Part shown: in pieces, positions 7,459-14,498 of the stretch | How the letters are laid out: each line of letters opens with the position of its first letter | Numbering within the stretch: the first letter of the stretch is position 1 | Source of the DNA: Tetragenococcus muriaticus DSM 15685 | GTDB lineage: Bacteria; Bacillota; Bacilli; Lactobacillales; Enterococcaceae | DNA length: 33,739 bases | Direction of reading: 5' to 3' | Assembly (NCBI RefSeq): GCF_000423785.1 | Contig: NZ_AUIQ01000016.1 | Coordinates: 1-33,739, forward strand | Position numbers and translations under genes: made by a program | Notes under the pieces: model-generated | Told to the model about the DNA's origin: nothing | Database searches by the model: none | The model's input: the letters and a program-made list of their open reading frames with translations, nothing else

Positions 7459-8295
7459 ATGTTAGTAAATGCTAAAAAGATATTACTTTATGCCAAAAAA
7501 GAAAATTTTGCGGTGCCAGCGACAAATTTCATCGATTTAGATACAGCGCGTTCTTATGTTACTGTGGCTCAGCAAAGAGGTTTACCTTTAATACTTGCTT
7601 ACGCTCAATCTCATAACAAACTGATCTCACTTGAAGAAGCCGCTTTGATTGGAAAATTTTTAGCTAAAAAAAATGATGTCCCTATTGTTCTTCATTTAGA
7701 CCATGGCGAAGACACGGATTTTATTTTTCAAGCGATTGATTTAGGCTTTACTTCAGTTATGATTGATGCTTCAAGTGCGCCCTTTCAAGAAAATATAGCA
7801 ACGACAAAAAAAGTCGTTGATTATGCTCATCAGTATGATGTTACGGTCGAAGCAGAACTAGGTCATGTAGATTCTAATGATTTTTCCGAATCGCCAACGG
7901 TTACTGATTCAATCTACACTGAAGTAGAAGACGTACTAGAATTTGTAGATAAAACGAACGTTGATTCTTTGGCAATTTCAATCGGAACAGCTCATGGTAT
8001 TTATAAAGGAACACCTCAAATACACTTTGACCGACTAGAAGAAATTGATCGAATGACAAAAGTTCCGTTGGTATTGCATGGAGGATCTTCGAGTGGAGAT
8101 ACGAATTTGAATCGCTGTGCAACTCATGGTATTAGTAAAGTAAACATTTTTTCAGATTTCATTCATGAAGCATTTTCTGTAATTCATAAAAAAGAGCCTG
8201 AAGATTACCTAGAGCTAAAAACATTAGTAAATCAAACTATGGAAGAAGTATTAAATCATTATTATGATGTTTTTGAAACAAAATCGATAAAGTAA
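7459..8295 (+). CDS. Class II (zinc) ketose-bisphosphate aldolase
   Basis: A 278-residue aldolase of the FbaA/GatY/KbaY family. Visible family motifs: VLHLDHGED (77-85, with the catalytic Asp81 and zinc ligand His82), VTVEAELGHVDSND (128-141), SIGTAHGIYKGTPQI (174-188, zinc His179) and LVLHGGSSSGD (205-215, zinc His207), then a KVNIFSDF block. It should cleave a ketose 1-phosphate or 1,6-bisphosphate to dihydroxyacetone phosphate and an aldehyde. It is the third gene of the SorC-controlled operon, 15 bases after YjbQ with AAAAGGAG upstream. No kinase or transporter is encoded nearby, so the substrate sugar and its entry route are unknown. Confidence 0.9.
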   Translation: MLVNAKKILLYAKKENFAVPATNFIDLDTARSYVTVAQQRGLPLILAYAQSHNKLISLEEAALIGKFLAKKNDVPIVLHLDHGEDTDFIFQAIDLGFTSVMIDASSAPFQENIATTKKVVDYAHQYDVTVEAELGHVDSNDFSESPTVTDSIYTEVEDVLEFVDKTNVDSLAISIGTAHGIYKGTPQIHFDRLEEIDRMTKVPLVLHGGSSSGDTNLNRCATHGISKVNIFSDFIHEAFSVIHKKEPEDYLELKTLVNQTMEEVLNHYYDVFETKSIK

Positions 8296-8314
8296 TCAAA
8301 AATTAAATTTGTAG

Positions 8315-8361
8315 AAAAGCCACGAAAATGCATTGTGTCAATATTTTTGTGGCTTTTTTTA
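8315..8361 (+). terminator. Rho-independent terminator of the aldolase operon
   Basis: AAAAGCCAC (8315-8323) pairs with GTGGCTTTT (8349-8357) around a structured loop that also contains an AAAAT/ATTTT pairing; a run of T follows. Confidence 0.88.
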
Positions 8362-8462
8362 TAGAAATTGCAAAATATGTTAATTCTTTGATAGAAAACT
8401 CTTTTAAAATGAGGCAAATAAAGTTATGATATGGCAGGTGGAAAAAGAACAAAGTCTCGGGG

Positions 8463-9095
8463 GTGAATATTTTGCAATTTCGAGAAGCAAATGAAACAGA
8501 TCTAACAAGGATTGCTCAATTATTAGCGGATGCCTTTTTAAATTATCCTTTGTTTACCATTATTGAAGCAAACAAAACACAAAGACATCAATTGATCTAT
8601 GAGATTTATTACATTAATGCAAAATTGTATATGACAAAACATAAGTGTTTTGTGATTATGCAAGGTCAGGATTTAGTCGCTGTGGCATTGTTGAAAGATT
8701 TAAAAAACAATCAAGAAGAATTGTTGGATTATTTCCGAATGGGTTTTTACCCCCTTTTTAAGCAAAAATTATTAGCCAAAACAATAAAATATTTAAAGTT
8801 GATCTATAGTATCAATGACCTTATGCCCCAAAGACAGGACGAAAGTTGGTACTTAGACACTTTTGCTGTCTCGAAAAAGGCTCAAGGACTAGGGATCGGT
8901 AGTAAGGTATTACAAGACGATATTTTTTCTTATATACAAACTCAAGGCGGCGGAAACTTATTTTTAGCTACTAATACCAAGTTAAATCGAAAATTTTATC
9001 AAAAAAATGGATTTGCGGAATATCAGGAGAAAGAACTAAAATTAGGTAGCCATGTTGTTAAGGATTGGGGCTACTATAAGAAAATAACTGCTTAA
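8463..9095 (+). CDS. GNAT family N-acetyltransferase
   Basis: About 210 residues. The C-terminal GNAT core is clear: WYLDTFAVSKKAQGLGIGSKVLQDDI has the Q-x-x-G-I-G acetyl-CoA loop (about 142-148), followed by LFLATNTKLNRKFYQKNGFAEYQE. A longer N-terminal part with many Leu/Lys residues precedes it. The start is uncertain: GTG at 8463, or TTG at 8472, for which the GGGGGTG run (8459-8465) would serve as ribosome binding site at 6 bases. Same subfamily layout as the GNAT at 14499, with a shared LLNAKL-like motif around residue 55. Single-gene unit, closed by its own terminator. Confidence 0.85.
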   Translation: MNILQFREANETDLTRIAQLLADAFLNYPLFTIIEANKTQRHQLIYEIYYINAKLYMTKHKCFVIMQGQDLVAVALLKDLKNNQEELLDYFRMGFYPLFKQKLLAKTIKYLKLIYSINDLMPQRQDESWYLDTFAVSKKAQGLGIGSKVLQDDIFSYIQTQGGGNLFLATNTKLNRKFYQKNGFAEYQEKELKLGSHVVKDWGYYKKITA

Positions 9096-9139
9096 AAAAT
9101 GGGCTCTTACTTGTTTACCTTGTAAGAGCCCATTTTTTT
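9095..9139 (+). terminator. Rho-independent terminator
   Basis: AAAATGGGCTCTTAC pairs with GTAAGAGCCCATTTT around a short loop, followed by T; begins at the stop codon of the GNAT gene. Confidence 0.93.
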
Positions 9140-9278
9140 GTTTGTGCTGGAGTGGAAATACTTTAATAAACCATAAATTTCCTTTATACTTATCCATGCC
9201 TTCAGTTATTGTATGGGTATTTATTAACTAGCAAATAAACTATATTTTAGGGGATAAAAAATAAAGGAGTGATGGTGT

Positions 9279-9857
9279 TTGGACGTGGTAAGTATTATCA
9301 ATGCTATAGGGTCTGTTGGTACACTTGTTATGGCGGTTTTTTATTTAATTCTAGGCTCTGTGCAGCTTTATCAGATGCGCATAAGATTCTATTCTGCACT
9401 TGGGTTTGAACAAACATTTATTGTTAATGACAACGGAAATCTTAAACTACAGAGCGCAAGAGATTTGGTAAGAGGAACCGATGAAGGAATTAATTACTTC
9501 AACCTATATAATATAGGTGGAGGTACAGCAAAAAGTATCAATATTAGAATTTACTTGAATCGAAATATGGTATTACAAGAAAAATATGTGCATATTCTTC
9601 CTGGTGATGAAAGTTATTTACTCCCTGTGAATGACCGTGTACATGAGGGTTTAAACCAAGCGCTACTAAAAGATCGTGAAAAAGCCGAATTGACGATTAC
9701 GATGGATTATAAAAGTAGTATTAGTCAAAAGTGGCAACATACAGCATTGGTTGCTCAATTTGACACATTTAGCGATAGTGAAAAGGGACGAACAATCTTT
9801 GAGGCTCAATTTGTCAACATTGATAGCGAGAGCTATAATGATAACAAAAGAAAATAA
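9279..9857 (+). CDS. Membrane-anchored protein of unknown function
   Basis: A 192-residue protein that I do not recognise. One N-terminal membrane segment (about residues 8-30, GSVGTLVMAVFYLILGSVQLY) is followed by a predicted beta-rich soluble domain of about 150 residues; NYFNLYNIGGGTAKSINIRIYLN and HILPGDESYLLPV look like the strands of an immunoglobulin-like or beta-sandwich fold that evaluates 'relational' contacts in similar small membrane proteins, but no family can be named. The start is a TTG at 9279, 9 bases after AAAGGAG; a nearby ATG is out of frame. It stands alone, with a terminator after it and decayed sequence downstream. Confidence 0.72.
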   Translation: MDVVSIINAIGSVGTLVMAVFYLILGSVQLYQMRIRFYSALGFEQTFIVNDNGNLKLQSARDLVRGTDEGINYFNLYNIGGGTAKSINIRIYLNRNMVLQEKYVHILPGDESYLLPVNDRVHEGLNQALLKDREKAELTITMDYKSSISQKWQHTALVAQFDTFSDSEKGRTIFEAQFVNIDSESYNDNKRK

Positions 9858-9901
9858 ATGGCTAAAAAGTCTAATAAGTAAATAGTAAAAAAGGTAAGTA
9901 T

Positions 9902-9940
9902 TAACCTGCAATTTTGTAATAAATTGTGGGTTATTTTTCT
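9902..9940 (+). terminator. Rho-independent terminator
   Basis: TAACC-tg-CAATTT pairs with AAATTG-tg-GGTTA with a small internal loop, followed by TTTTTCT. Confidence 0.75.
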
Positions 9941-9972
9941 GCTTTAATCTATGGTTAGAAGAGGAAAAACCA

Positions 9973-10032
9973 ATGAATAATATGATTGAAACAAAACAGT
10001 TAACGAAGAGATTTAAGCATAGGGGGGATTAA
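9973..10032 (+). pseudogene. Relic of an ABC transporter ATPase N-terminus
   Basis: The frame reads MNNMIETKQLTKRFKHRGD then stops; M/IETKQLTKRF is the standard first strand of an ABC transporter ATPase. Nothing of Walker A or later motifs remains. Two further short frames follow: MDGAKVVGAKGTMFLFKQMR (10073-10135) and MAKNKKKWMVIAGSLWGFHI (10174-10236). They look like scraps of other genes, possibly of the matching permease, but I cannot identify them. The 528-base gap 9858-10385 therefore holds a terminator, gene relics and the gls24 promoter region. Confidence 0.5.
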
Positions 10033-10385
10033 ATCTTGAATTATCAAAAATAAACACCACTGGAAAAATATTATGGATGGTGCCAAAGTCGTCGGTGCAA
10101 AAGGAACCATGTTTTTATTTAAACAAATGCGCTGAGATAAAATGAAGGGAAATTTTGTTTTCTAGCCTTTATTATGGCAAAAAATAAGAAAAAATGGATG
10201 GTTATTGCTGGTAGTTTATGGGGGTTTCACATATAATAAGAGTAGAAAAAATAATATAATTACGAACGCTTTTCATTGTTTCTAAGAGTAATATAACAGG
10301 GTCTTTGCTTTTTACTTGCAAAAAAAGAATGTCTTAAAGTAAGCTAAAATAGCAAGTGATATAAAATAAATGAGGAGGAATAAGT

Positions 10386-10922
10386 ATGGCAAACCAATCA
10401 GAAGAATTTGCTTCAACGCAAGAGAATACACAAGTTTCCGGTGAACTAACCTTTAATGATAAAGTGGTTCAAAAAATCATTGGAATTGCAATGGAAAAAA
10501 TAGATGGTTTATTAAATATCAAAGGTGGCTTCTTCTCATCTGTTGCTGGCAAAGTTGCTAATACGGATAATGTAACAGCTGGGATTGATACAGAAGTTGG
10601 GAAAAAACAAGTGGCTGTAGACATGGAAATTATTTGTGAATATGGTAAAGATGCAGCCAAAATCTATGATGAAATTAAACAAGTTGTGTCAACAGAAGTG
10701 AAAAAGATGACACATTTAGATGTTATCGAAATTAATGTCAACGTTGCAGACATCCAAACGATTGAAGAGTATGAACAAAACAAAGAAACTTTGCAAGATA
10801 AAGCAAGTGAAGCTGCTGACTCTGTTAGTAATTACGCGTCTGAACAGACCGAACAAGCGACAGAAAAGATCAATGAGGGTGTCGAAAAAGCAGAAGAGAA
10901 AACCGAACCAAACGTCCAATAA
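10386..10922 (+). CDS. gls24: Asp23/Gls24 family envelope stress protein
   Basis: A 178-residue cytosolic protein of the Asp23/Gls24 family. The core (about 18-125) shows GELTFNDKVVQKIIGIAMEKIDGLL, GGFFSSV and VGKKQVAVDMEIICEYG, then HLDVIEINVNVADIQT. The C-terminal 50 residues are a Glu/Lys/Ala-rich, probably helical tail. Gls24 proteins of enterococci are general stress and virulence-associated proteins; the Staphylococcus relative Asp23 is held at the membrane by AmaP. A GAGGAGG site precedes the ATG. It is the first gene of a gls24-amaP-DUF2273-gls24 cluster, with a weak hairpin before amaP that may lower downstream expression relative to this abundant protein. Confidence 0.92.
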   Translation: MANQSEEFASTQENTQVSGELTFNDKVVQKIIGIAMEKIDGLLNIKGGFFSSVAGKVANTDNVTAGIDTEVGKKQVAVDMEIICEYGKDAAKIYDEIKQVVSTEVKKMTHLDVIEINVNVADIQTIEEYEQNKETLQDKASEAADSVSNYASEQTEQATEKINEGVEKAEEKTEPNVQ

Positions 10923-10940
10923 TTGTAAAATTGGAATCCT

Positions 10941-10989
10941 AAGAGAGGGCTTGGAATAGTTAATAAATGTGAAAAGTGCTCTCTTTTTT
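10941..10989 (+). terminator. Weak hairpin with T run, possible internal terminator
   Basis: AAGAGAG..C pairs imperfectly with GCTCTCTT (two unpaired G) across a long AT-rich loop, followed by TTTT. It sits between the first gls24 gene and amaP and may only attenuate. Confidence 0.4.
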
Positions 10990-11026
10990 GTTTTAATATG
11001 AGCTCAATGTCAGAGAGGGTGAAGTT

Positions 11027-11587
11027 ATGGGAAAAGGGTGGAAATTTGTTGCTAGTATTTTATCATTAGCATTATTAGTTACCTTATTTTCTGTATTTAT
11101 TGAAAACCAACAGGCAGTCCAGTTACCCGTTTATTTTATTTCAATGGATGATTATCCACTTGTTGGTCCTTACGCACAGCCGATTTTATTTTGGCTAAGC
11201 GTTGGATTTATGGTTATTACAGTGTTGTTTTTGATTGTGATCCTTTTTTATCCGAAGAAGCGGAATACATTAATCATTGATCATGAGAATGGGACGTTAA
11301 AAGTTCAAAGAAGAGCGATCGAAAATTTTGTATTAAAAATTGTGCAAAAGGAACCATTTATTGAAAATCCTACGGTAAGAGCAAAAATGACTAAGAAAAA
11401 AATAAAAATCAAAATTGCCGGTCATTTACGGAAGTCTATGAGCATTTCAGATAAGCAAAATGCTTTAGTAGAGGAAGTCAAAAATGAAGTGACTACTTTG
11501 ATAGGAACGACGGATAATATCAAAACAGAAGTCAACTTGCAAAATTACTGGAAAGAAAACACGAATAGTGGAAGAAAAGTAGAATAG
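11027..11587 (+). CDS. amaP: AmaP, alkaline-shock membrane anchor protein
   Basis: A 186-residue protein with two N-terminal membrane segments (about 7-24 and 48-71) and a cytosolic C-terminal domain (about 78-186) with NTLIIDHENGTLKVQRRAIENFVLKIV and KIKIKIAGHLRKS, the AmaP pattern. AmaP ties Asp23/Gls24-type proteins to the inner face of the membrane. GAGAGGG stands upstream of the ATG. It lies between two Gls24-family genes, as in the amaP clusters of Firmicutes, which supports the assignment. Confidence 0.9.
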   Translation: MGKGWKFVASILSLALLVTLFSVFIENQQAVQLPVYFISMDDYPLVGPYAQPILFWLSVGFMVITVLFLIVILFYPKKRNTLIIDHENGTLKVQRRAIENFVLKIVQKEPFIENPTVRAKMTKKKIKIKIAGHLRKSMSISDKQNALVEEVKNEVTTLIGTTDNIKTEVNLQNYWKENTNSGRKVE

Positions 11588-11598
11588 GAGGTTGTCGC

Positions 11599-11784
11599 AT
11601 GCAAGAATTATTTCAGCGTTATCAATATGGCATCTTTGGTGGCGGAATTGGTTTAGTATTGGCAATTCTTCTATTGACGATCGGCTTTTTAAAAACTTTA
11701 TTAGTTATCGTTTGTGTCTTTTTAGGTGCTTATATTGGTCTTTATTTAAATACCATTGGTTTTTTTGACCGCTTTAAAAAATAA
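11599..11784 (+). CDS. DUF2273 small membrane protein
   Basis: A 61-residue protein with two hydrophobic segments (about 11-28 and 31-50) and a short basic end (FDRFKK). The DUF2273 family is found almost only beside amaP and asp23/gls24 genes. It starts 11 bases after amaP with AGGAGG in the gap, so it belongs to the same operon. A structural partner of AmaP/Gls24 at the membrane is likely but unproven. Confidence 0.88.
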   Translation: MQELFQRYQYGIFGGGIGLVLAILLLTIGFLKTLLVIVCVFLGAYIGLYLNTIGFFDRFKK

Positions 11785-11804
11785 AAATATTGGAGGAACA
11801 AAAT

Positions 11805-12320
11805 ATGGAAAATAAAACAAACAGCTCAGTAAATCAACAAGTACCAGGAGAACTAACTTTTTCTGATAAAGTGATTCAAAAAATTATCGGCTTTGCTTTA
11901 GCAGATATTGATGGACTACTAACCATTGATGGTGGTTTCTTCTCAAATATTGCTGAAAAATTAGTGAATACGAACAATGTGACGACGGGTATTCAGACAG
12001 AGGTAGGAAAAAAACAAGTGGCTGTTGATATGGATATTGTTGTTGAATTTGGTAAGGATATTAGAAATATCTATGATGAAGTAAAAAACGTGATTTCAAA
12101 TGAGGTTAACAGTATGACCCATTTAGACGTGGTAGAAGTTAACGTCAATGTAGTGGATATTAAATCACAAGAAGAGTACGAAGAAGATAGTGAAACAGTT
12201 CAAGATAAAGTAAGTGATGCAGCTAGTTCAACAGGGCAATATATTTCAAAGCAAACGAGCAAAACAACAAGAAAAGCACAAAATGAAGTTCAAGAAAGAA
12301 CAGAGCCGCGCGTAGAATAA
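11805..12320 (+). CDS. Asp23/Gls24 family protein, second copy
   Basis: A 171-residue paralogue of the Gls24 protein at 10386, matching it through most of the core: VPGELTFSDKVIQKIIGFALADIDGLL, GGFFSNI, TEVGKKQVAVDMDIVVEFG and HLDVVEVNVNVVDIKS. The acidic/Ser-rich tail is different. The start is ATG 11805, 8 bases from GGAGG (11792-11796); an in-frame TTG at 11790 overlaps that site and is rejected. Last gene of the operon, closed by a strong terminator. It corresponds in position to the GlsB-like second member of enterococcal gls operons. Confidence 0.91.
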   Translation: MENKTNSSVNQQVPGELTFSDKVIQKIIGFALADIDGLLTIDGGFFSNIAEKLVNTNNVTTGIQTEVGKKQVAVDMDIVVEFGKDIRNIYDEVKNVISNEVNSMTHLDVVEVNVNVVDIKSQEEYEEDSETVQDKVSDAASSTGQYISKQTSKTTRKAQNEVQERTEPRVE

Positions 12321-12338
12321 AAAATACTGGTGTGTAAA

Positions 12339-12381
12339 TAATAAGCAGGAGGAGTCTTCTGGAGACTTTTCCTGCTTATTT
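12339..12381 (+). terminator. Rho-independent terminator of the gls24 operon
   Basis: AATAAGCAGGA (12340-12350) pairs with TCCTGCTTATT (12370-12380), with an inner AGTCT/AGACT pairing; only a short T stretch follows. Confidence 0.82.
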
Positions 12382-12513
12382 GTTGATAAATTCTTTGTTT
12401 GCTGTAAGAGTTTTCCAATGTAGTGTTTTGATGATTAGCCAATGTAATAAACACCATGAAATAGTGAACTTTTTTCTATGTACAAATGCATCGTTTAATA
12501 TTATTATAAGTAG

Positions 12514-12542
12514 TTGATGTTTGCATCATATCAATTTATAAT
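12514..12542 (+). promoter_or_regulatory. Promoter of the sugar acetyltransferase gene
   Basis: TTGATG (12514-12519), a 17-base spacer and TATAAT (12537-12542). The expected start near 12549 argues for the ATG at 12615 over one at 12558. Confidence 0.75.
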
Positions 12543-12614
12543 AATCTTTTAAAGTCAATGGTTCATATGACTCATTTAAAGGCAATGGATTTTAGACAGG
12601 AGGAAAAGTGGAAA

Positions 12615-13193
12615 ATGGAATTACAAGGGCTTTTAAGAGAAATTGCAGAAAAAGGTGTGCTTTACCCAAATACTGAGGCTATTCAAATGATGGATAAAGT
12701 ATCTAATGAAGCGCGGGAATTATGTACGAAACTTAATACAGGAGTTTATACGGATGAAGAAATTCGACAGCAAATGTCTCAGATCACGGGAAAAGAATTA
12801 GACGAAAACTTTGCTTTATTTTTACCCTTTACTACTGATTTTGGAAAAAATATAAATATTGGGAAAAATGTATTTATTAACTCCGGATGTCGTTTTCAAG
12901 ACCAAGGCGGTATTGTTTTAGAAGACCAAAGTTTACTTGGGCATAATGTGGTTTTAGCGACGATTAACCATGATTACGATCCAGATAACCGTGGCACGCT
13001 GCATTTAGCTCCTGTTGTGCTAAAAGAAAAAACTTGGATTGGATCAAATGTAACCATTCTTCCTGGCGTAACTGTTGGGGAAAATTCAGTTGTTGCTGCA
13101 GGTTCTGTCGTAACGAAGGACGTGGCTCCTAATACGGTTGTAGGGGGTAATCCAGCTAAATTTATTAGTCATTTAGAAGATAAATTAAAATAA
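12615..13193 (+). CDS. Maltose/galactoside O-acetyltransferase-like sugar acetyltransferase (LbH fold)
   Basis: About 192 residues with left-handed beta-helix hexapeptide repeats: GKNINIGKNVFINSGCRFQD, IVLEDQSLLGHNVVLAT, TWIGSNVTILPGVTVGENSVVAAGSVVTKD and VVGGNPAKFI. The ATINHDYDPDNR segment carries the catalytic His of the Maa/LacA family, which acetylates the 6-hydroxyl of sugars from acetyl-CoA. The N-terminal region has the substrate-side helices (ARELCTKLNTG). The start at 12615 is chosen because AGGAGG (12598-12603) lies 11 bases upstream and the promoter just before; an upstream ATG at 12558 has no ribosome site. Sugar specificity is unknown. Confidence 0.9.
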   Translation: MELQGLLREIAEKGVLYPNTEAIQMMDKVSNEARELCTKLNTGVYTDEEIRQQMSQITGKELDENFALFLPFTTDFGKNINIGKNVFINSGCRFQDQGGIVLEDQSLLGHNVVLATINHDYDPDNRGTLHLAPVVLKEKTWIGSNVTILPGVTVGENSVVAAGSVVTKDVAPNTVVGGNPAKFISHLEDKLK

Positions 13194-13209
13194 GAAAAAC
13201 ATTTTATTT

Positions 13210-13332
13210 GGTGAAGCAACAGCAAAGTTATTAGCTAGTCGCGGTGCGAAATTGGTTTTAGGCGCACGACGTGATGAAAATCTAAAAGAAATCACTGAGG
13301 CAACCAAAGAAGATGGGGGCGAAGCGACCTAA
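13210..13332 (+). pseudogene. Short-chain dehydrogenase/reductase relic
   Basis: Forty codons read GEATAKLLASRGAKLVLGAR, then RDENLKEITEATKEDGGEAT and a stop. This is the helix and second strand just after the TG-x-x-x-GIG motif of classical SDR enzymes; the glycine-rich start and everything after about residue 60 are gone. Further on, codons from about 13341 to 13440 read VKGSLASQKFKGRAVWMVIL, then TTLLMFAKASF and a stop, which looks like the end of a membrane protein I cannot name. The 370-base gap between the acetyltransferase and the lipoprotein is therefore mostly gene debris plus a promoter. Confidence 0.7.
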
Positions 13333-13504
13333 AATGCTTTTTAGTAAAGGGTTCATTAGCTAGTCAAAAATTTAAGGGCAGGGCAGTATGGATGGTTATT
13401 CTAACGACGTTATTGATGTTTGCAAAGGCAAGTTTTTGAATCATTTACAGGCTATGATTTTGTATATTACTTGTTTTAAAAAAAGGCGTTTTTTAGCAAA
13501 AAAT

Positions 13505-13533
13505 TTGGACGAACGTTTGTAATATGTTATCCT
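13505..13533 (+). promoter_or_regulatory. Promoter of the lipoprotein gene
   Basis: TTGGAC (13505-13510), 17-base spacer, TATCCT (13528-13533), 30 bases before the ATG. Confidence 0.6.
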
Positions 13534-13563
13534 GAAAAAGATTAAATAAAAGAGGATATTTTT

Positions 13564-14049
13564 ATGAAACGTTTAAAAATAACAACAATTGTCTTAGCAT
13601 CTACTATGCTATTGATGGGGTGTACTCAACAAACAGATTCTGAAAATAATGAAGATAACGAAGTAGCCGCCACTTCTGAAACGGTCGAAACAACAGAAGA
13701 AGCTAGTACAGAAAGTGCTAGTTCAGATGAACAGTCAGAAACAGAGGAGGCTACAGAAGAAACTTCTACTGAAGAATCATCAACAGAATCGTCAACTACT
13801 GAAAGTGTAGAGGCGGAAAATAATGTTGCTGAATTAGAAGAAGGGCCTGAATTGCAAGATACGATTGACAATGTGGAAGATTTGAACGTCGAAACTGCGA
13901 CAGATAACCCTAATAAAAGAGTATTGTTATTTACTGGCGAAGACGAACAACAACCTCAATATAAAAGTGTATTTATTAAACAACAGAACCGTTTGAAGAT
14001 CATTGACACTGTTAACGACGATCTTTTAATGAATCAAGTCATTGATTAA
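13564..14049 (+). CDS. Acidic Ser/Thr/Glu-rich lipoprotein of unknown function
   Basis: A 161-residue protein with a lipoprotein signal peptide: MKRLKITTIVLASTMLLMGC, lipobox LMGC with Cys20 as the lipidated residue. A disordered linker of Ser, Thr and Glu (about 24-92) then leads to a small C-terminal domain (about 95-161) with KRVLLFTGEDEQQPQYKSVF and RLKIIDTVND. The linker would reach through the cell wall. I recognise no family for the C-terminal domain. AAGAGGA precedes the ATG. A monocistronic unit with its own promoter and a strong terminator. Confidence 0.82.
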   Translation: MKRLKITTIVLASTMLLMGCTQQTDSENNEDNEVAATSETVETTEEASTESASSDEQSETEEATEETSTEESSTESSTTESVEAENNVAELEEGPELQDTIDNVEDLNVETATDNPNKRVLLFTGEDEQQPQYKSVFIKQQNRLKIIDTVNDDLLMNQVID

Positions 14050-14112
14050 TTAAAAATTACTTTTCATTCTAATGAAGATAAAAAAGAAAAATATTCTTCA
14101 AAAATAGATAAT

Positions 14113-14166
14113 AAAAGCCGGACTTACGAGAAATTATGACTAGTTTTCGTAAGTCCGGCTTTTTCT
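14113..14166. terminator. Strong Rho-independent terminator
   Basis: AAAAGCCGGACTTACGA pairs with TCGTAAGTCCGGCTTTT around an 18-base loop; T run on one side, A-rich on the other. Confidence 0.93.
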
Positions 14167-14235
14167 TTATAAGGATCAGAAAACGAATTTTAGATGAAAC
14201 ATGTTATAATATAGATATATCTGGAAGCTTGTGTG

Positions 14236-14473
14236 ATGGAATACATCAAAATTAAAAATGTCCAGCAAAATAATTTGCAAGAAGTATCAGTTAAAATCCC
14301 CAAAGTACCAACTAAGCGTGGTAACAGGCGTTTCTGGTTCTGGGAAATCTTCTCTTGTATTTGATACTTTTGAAATTGAAGGTGGGAGATTGACTTTTTC
14401 TGGAACAGTTGAAGAATTAGAAAAAGCTCAACACACAGTGACCGCTCCTTTATTTGACAGCAGGGAAAACTGA
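14236..14473 (+). pseudogene. Collapsed UvrA-like ABC ATPase gene
   Basis: Three pieces of one UvrA-type gene survive. From ATG 14236 the frame reads MEYIKIKNVQQNNLQEVSVK then IPK, the start of UvrA-like proteins. A frameshift follows, and another frame reads LSVVTGVSGSGKSSLVFDTF, the UvrA Walker A. Directly after comes EIEGGRLTFSGTVEELEKAQ and HTVTAPLFDSREN with a stop, matching the C-terminal end of a UvrA paralogue. Most of the protein, including the zinc fingers, signature and second ATPase, is deleted. The family includes stand-alone UvrA-like proteins linked to drug or DNA-damage tolerance; which one this was cannot be said. Non-functional. Confidence 0.85.
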
Positions 14474-14498
14474 ATTGCAGACCAAAAGGATGAGGAAA

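Noticed and set aside
9973-10236. Genuine short peptides or a toxin-type gene
   Set aside because: The first piece matches the start of ABC ATPases and the others lack ribosome sites, so gene relics are more plausible.
10720-10959. Lys/Arg-rich frame inside the first gls24 gene
   Set aside because: It lies in another frame of a clearly real gene's low-complexity tail and has no ribosome site.
13626-13871. Ser/Val-rich open frame opposite the lipoprotein gene
   Set aside because: It is the complement of the Ser/Thr/Glu codons in the lipoprotein linker and has no start signals.
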